In this document: positions 4,497-5,352 of the stretch, piece after piece
How positions within the stretch are numbered: the first letter of the stretch is position 1
Layout of the letters: the number at the start of each line of letters is the position of its first letter
Assembly (NCBI GenBank): GCA_948467695.1
Contig: CAOKFJ010000149.1
Span: forward strand, 1-5,352
Length of the DNA stretch: 5,352 nucleotides
Source: an uncultured Allobaculum sp.
GTDB taxonomy: Bacteria > Bacillota_I > Bacilli_A > Erysipelotrichales > Erysipelotrichaceae
Reading direction: 5' to 3'
The notes under the pieces: model-generated
The model's input: only the letters and a program-made list of their open reading frames with translations
Told to the model about the DNA's origin: nothing
Databases searched by the model: none
Program-made: the position numbers and the translations under genes

Positions 4497-5352
4497 CTAA
4501 CGCTTGGATTTCAGCAGCAGACCAAGTTCTTTTTTCCAATTCTGAAGTTCAAAAAGATCCGCATGCGCAGCTTCAGGCTGCTTTTTGAAAACTTCTGCAA
4601 TATTCAGATAAAAGTGAATATTGTCAGTAACGCTTCTATGCAGAATCGGGTCATTCTTCCAGAGATTAAATGCATATGCCGCCATAATCTGAAGAAATTC
4701 TCCATCATAGCTATTGCCTTTCAGGCATGCTGCGATACAAAGCGTAACGAGAGAGACGCTGAACTGCTTGCGAGCATACTCAGGCCAGCTGTTCATCATG
4801 GCTGCATTGCCAAGAAGATCTTCTACCGTTTTCTGCACGGTGTAGAATCTGGAACGGGATAAAGCATTGACGGCAATCAAATAATCCACATACGCTGCAA
4901 GCATAGTCTGTGATGGATCGCACGCAGTTTTGGGATTCATCCGATTTACACTCTCGATACTGTCTTTGGCGCGATAGAGAAGAAGGTAGAATTTCGAATC
5001 ATATGCCGTTCCCTGGTCTTCTTCATTTGCGAATGAGTAGTAGTCGTCAGCCAGCACTTTGAAGACCTGCAGACGCGTTTTGATCAGTGGCATATGTGTA
5101 TTCGTCGCATTTTCAATTCGATCCAGCTGCTCAAGCGTTTCATCCACTACATCTTCATAATCGCGTCGATCCTGCATCGTTTTTTCAACGTAGATTTCAT
5201 ATAGATTTTCCAGCATCTTAGCCATATCGGCATGCCACGATTCAGCAACCCCTGTACGAAGGGATGAGTACATCCGGTTGAACAGTTCTTTGAACGCACC
5301 ATCAGGTGATGGCGTTTCTTTGATCATGAGGTTGAGGAAATTATCGCTATGC
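4497..5352 (-). CDS. Hypothetical helical protein, 5'-truncated by the window edge
   Basis: I do not recognise this protein. The frame ends at TAG (4499-4497) and stays open to the right edge, giving at least 284 residues. A methionine exists at 5327, but it has no ribosome binding site (upstream bases are CCTCAACCTC). The frame above it reads on sensibly as HSDNFLNL, so the true start probably lies outside the window. The sequence is soluble and mostly helical, with many aromatic and charged residues, no signal peptide and no long membrane segment. The stretch from about residue 30 to 75 counted from that methionine is rich in E, D and K with heptad-like spacing. Later segments (SVSLVTLCIAACLKGN, EFLQIMAAYAFNLWKND) look like amphipathic helices, as in helical-repeat or TPR-like folds. 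No catalytic motif is visible. It ends with a basic KSKR. Confidence 0.75.
   Translation of the reverse strand, partial: HSDNFLNLMIKETPSPDGAFKELFNRMYSSLRTGVAESWHADMAKMLENLYEIYVEKTMQDRRDYEDVVDETLEQLDRIENATNTHMPLIKTRLQVFKVLADDYYSFANEEDQGTAYDSKFYLLLYRAKDSIESVNRMNPKTACDPSQTMLAAYVDYLIAVNALSRSRFYTVQKTVEDLLGNAAMMNSWPEYARKQFSVSLVTLCIAACLKGNSYDGEFLQIMAAYAFNLWKNDPILHRSVTDNIHFYLNIAEVFKKQPEAAHADLFELQNWKKELGLLLKSKR

Noticed and set aside
4388..4862. Plus-strand frames of 66 and 147 codons
   Set aside because: Mostly antisense to the hypothetical gene at 4497-5352, with no domain or start signal.

Overview
The window looks like a chromosomal piece of a Bacillota (Firmicutes) genome of moderate G+C. Its core is the minus-strand cluster rpmJ-rpsM-rpsK-rpoA-rplQ, with no rpsD between rpsK and rpoA, which is the usual Bacillota order. 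The RpoA, S13 and L17 sequences are of Bacillota type. Erysipelotrichia is a plausible class, but this is an impression from protein style and is unproven. Every gene I accept is on the minus strand, so transcription runs from high to low coordinates.

Layout in transcription order: (1) 5352-4497, the C-terminal part of an unrecognised soluble helical protein whose start lies outside the window. (2) 4496-4188, a gap of about 309 bp with a 16-bp palindrome and a weak candidate promoter. (3) 4187-3633, a small secreted protein made of three 45-residue repeats of the DUF5648 type. (4) 3632-3248, about 385 bp with no credible gene. (5) 3247-3219, a clear sigma-A-type promoter (TTGAAA, 17 bp, TATACT) whose -10 lies inside a 29-bp near-perfect dyad. 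(6) About 217 nt of untranslated leader with several hairpins. (7) rpmJ, rpsM and rpsK, tightly packed. (8) A 143-bp gap holding two possible 12-residue mini-ORFs and an 8-bp inverted repeat. (9) rpoA and rplQ, 9 nt apart, ending in a rho-independent terminator at 592-566. (10) A gap of about 290 bp with a palindrome. (11) The N-terminal 106 residues of a membrane protein that runs off the left edge.

The ribosomal genes form one transcription unit supplying three ribosomal proteins of the small and large subunits (S13, S11, L36), the RNA polymerase alpha subunit and L17. The usual upstream neighbours infA, map, adk and secY are absent, so the alpha operon stands apart from the spc cluster and has its own promoter and long leader. 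The regulatory DNA around this operon (the dyad over the -10, the leader, and the rpsK-rpoA gap) is the part most worth a second look. I saw no mobile element, CRISPR array, tRNA or rRNA, and no clear sign of a new defence or metabolic system.
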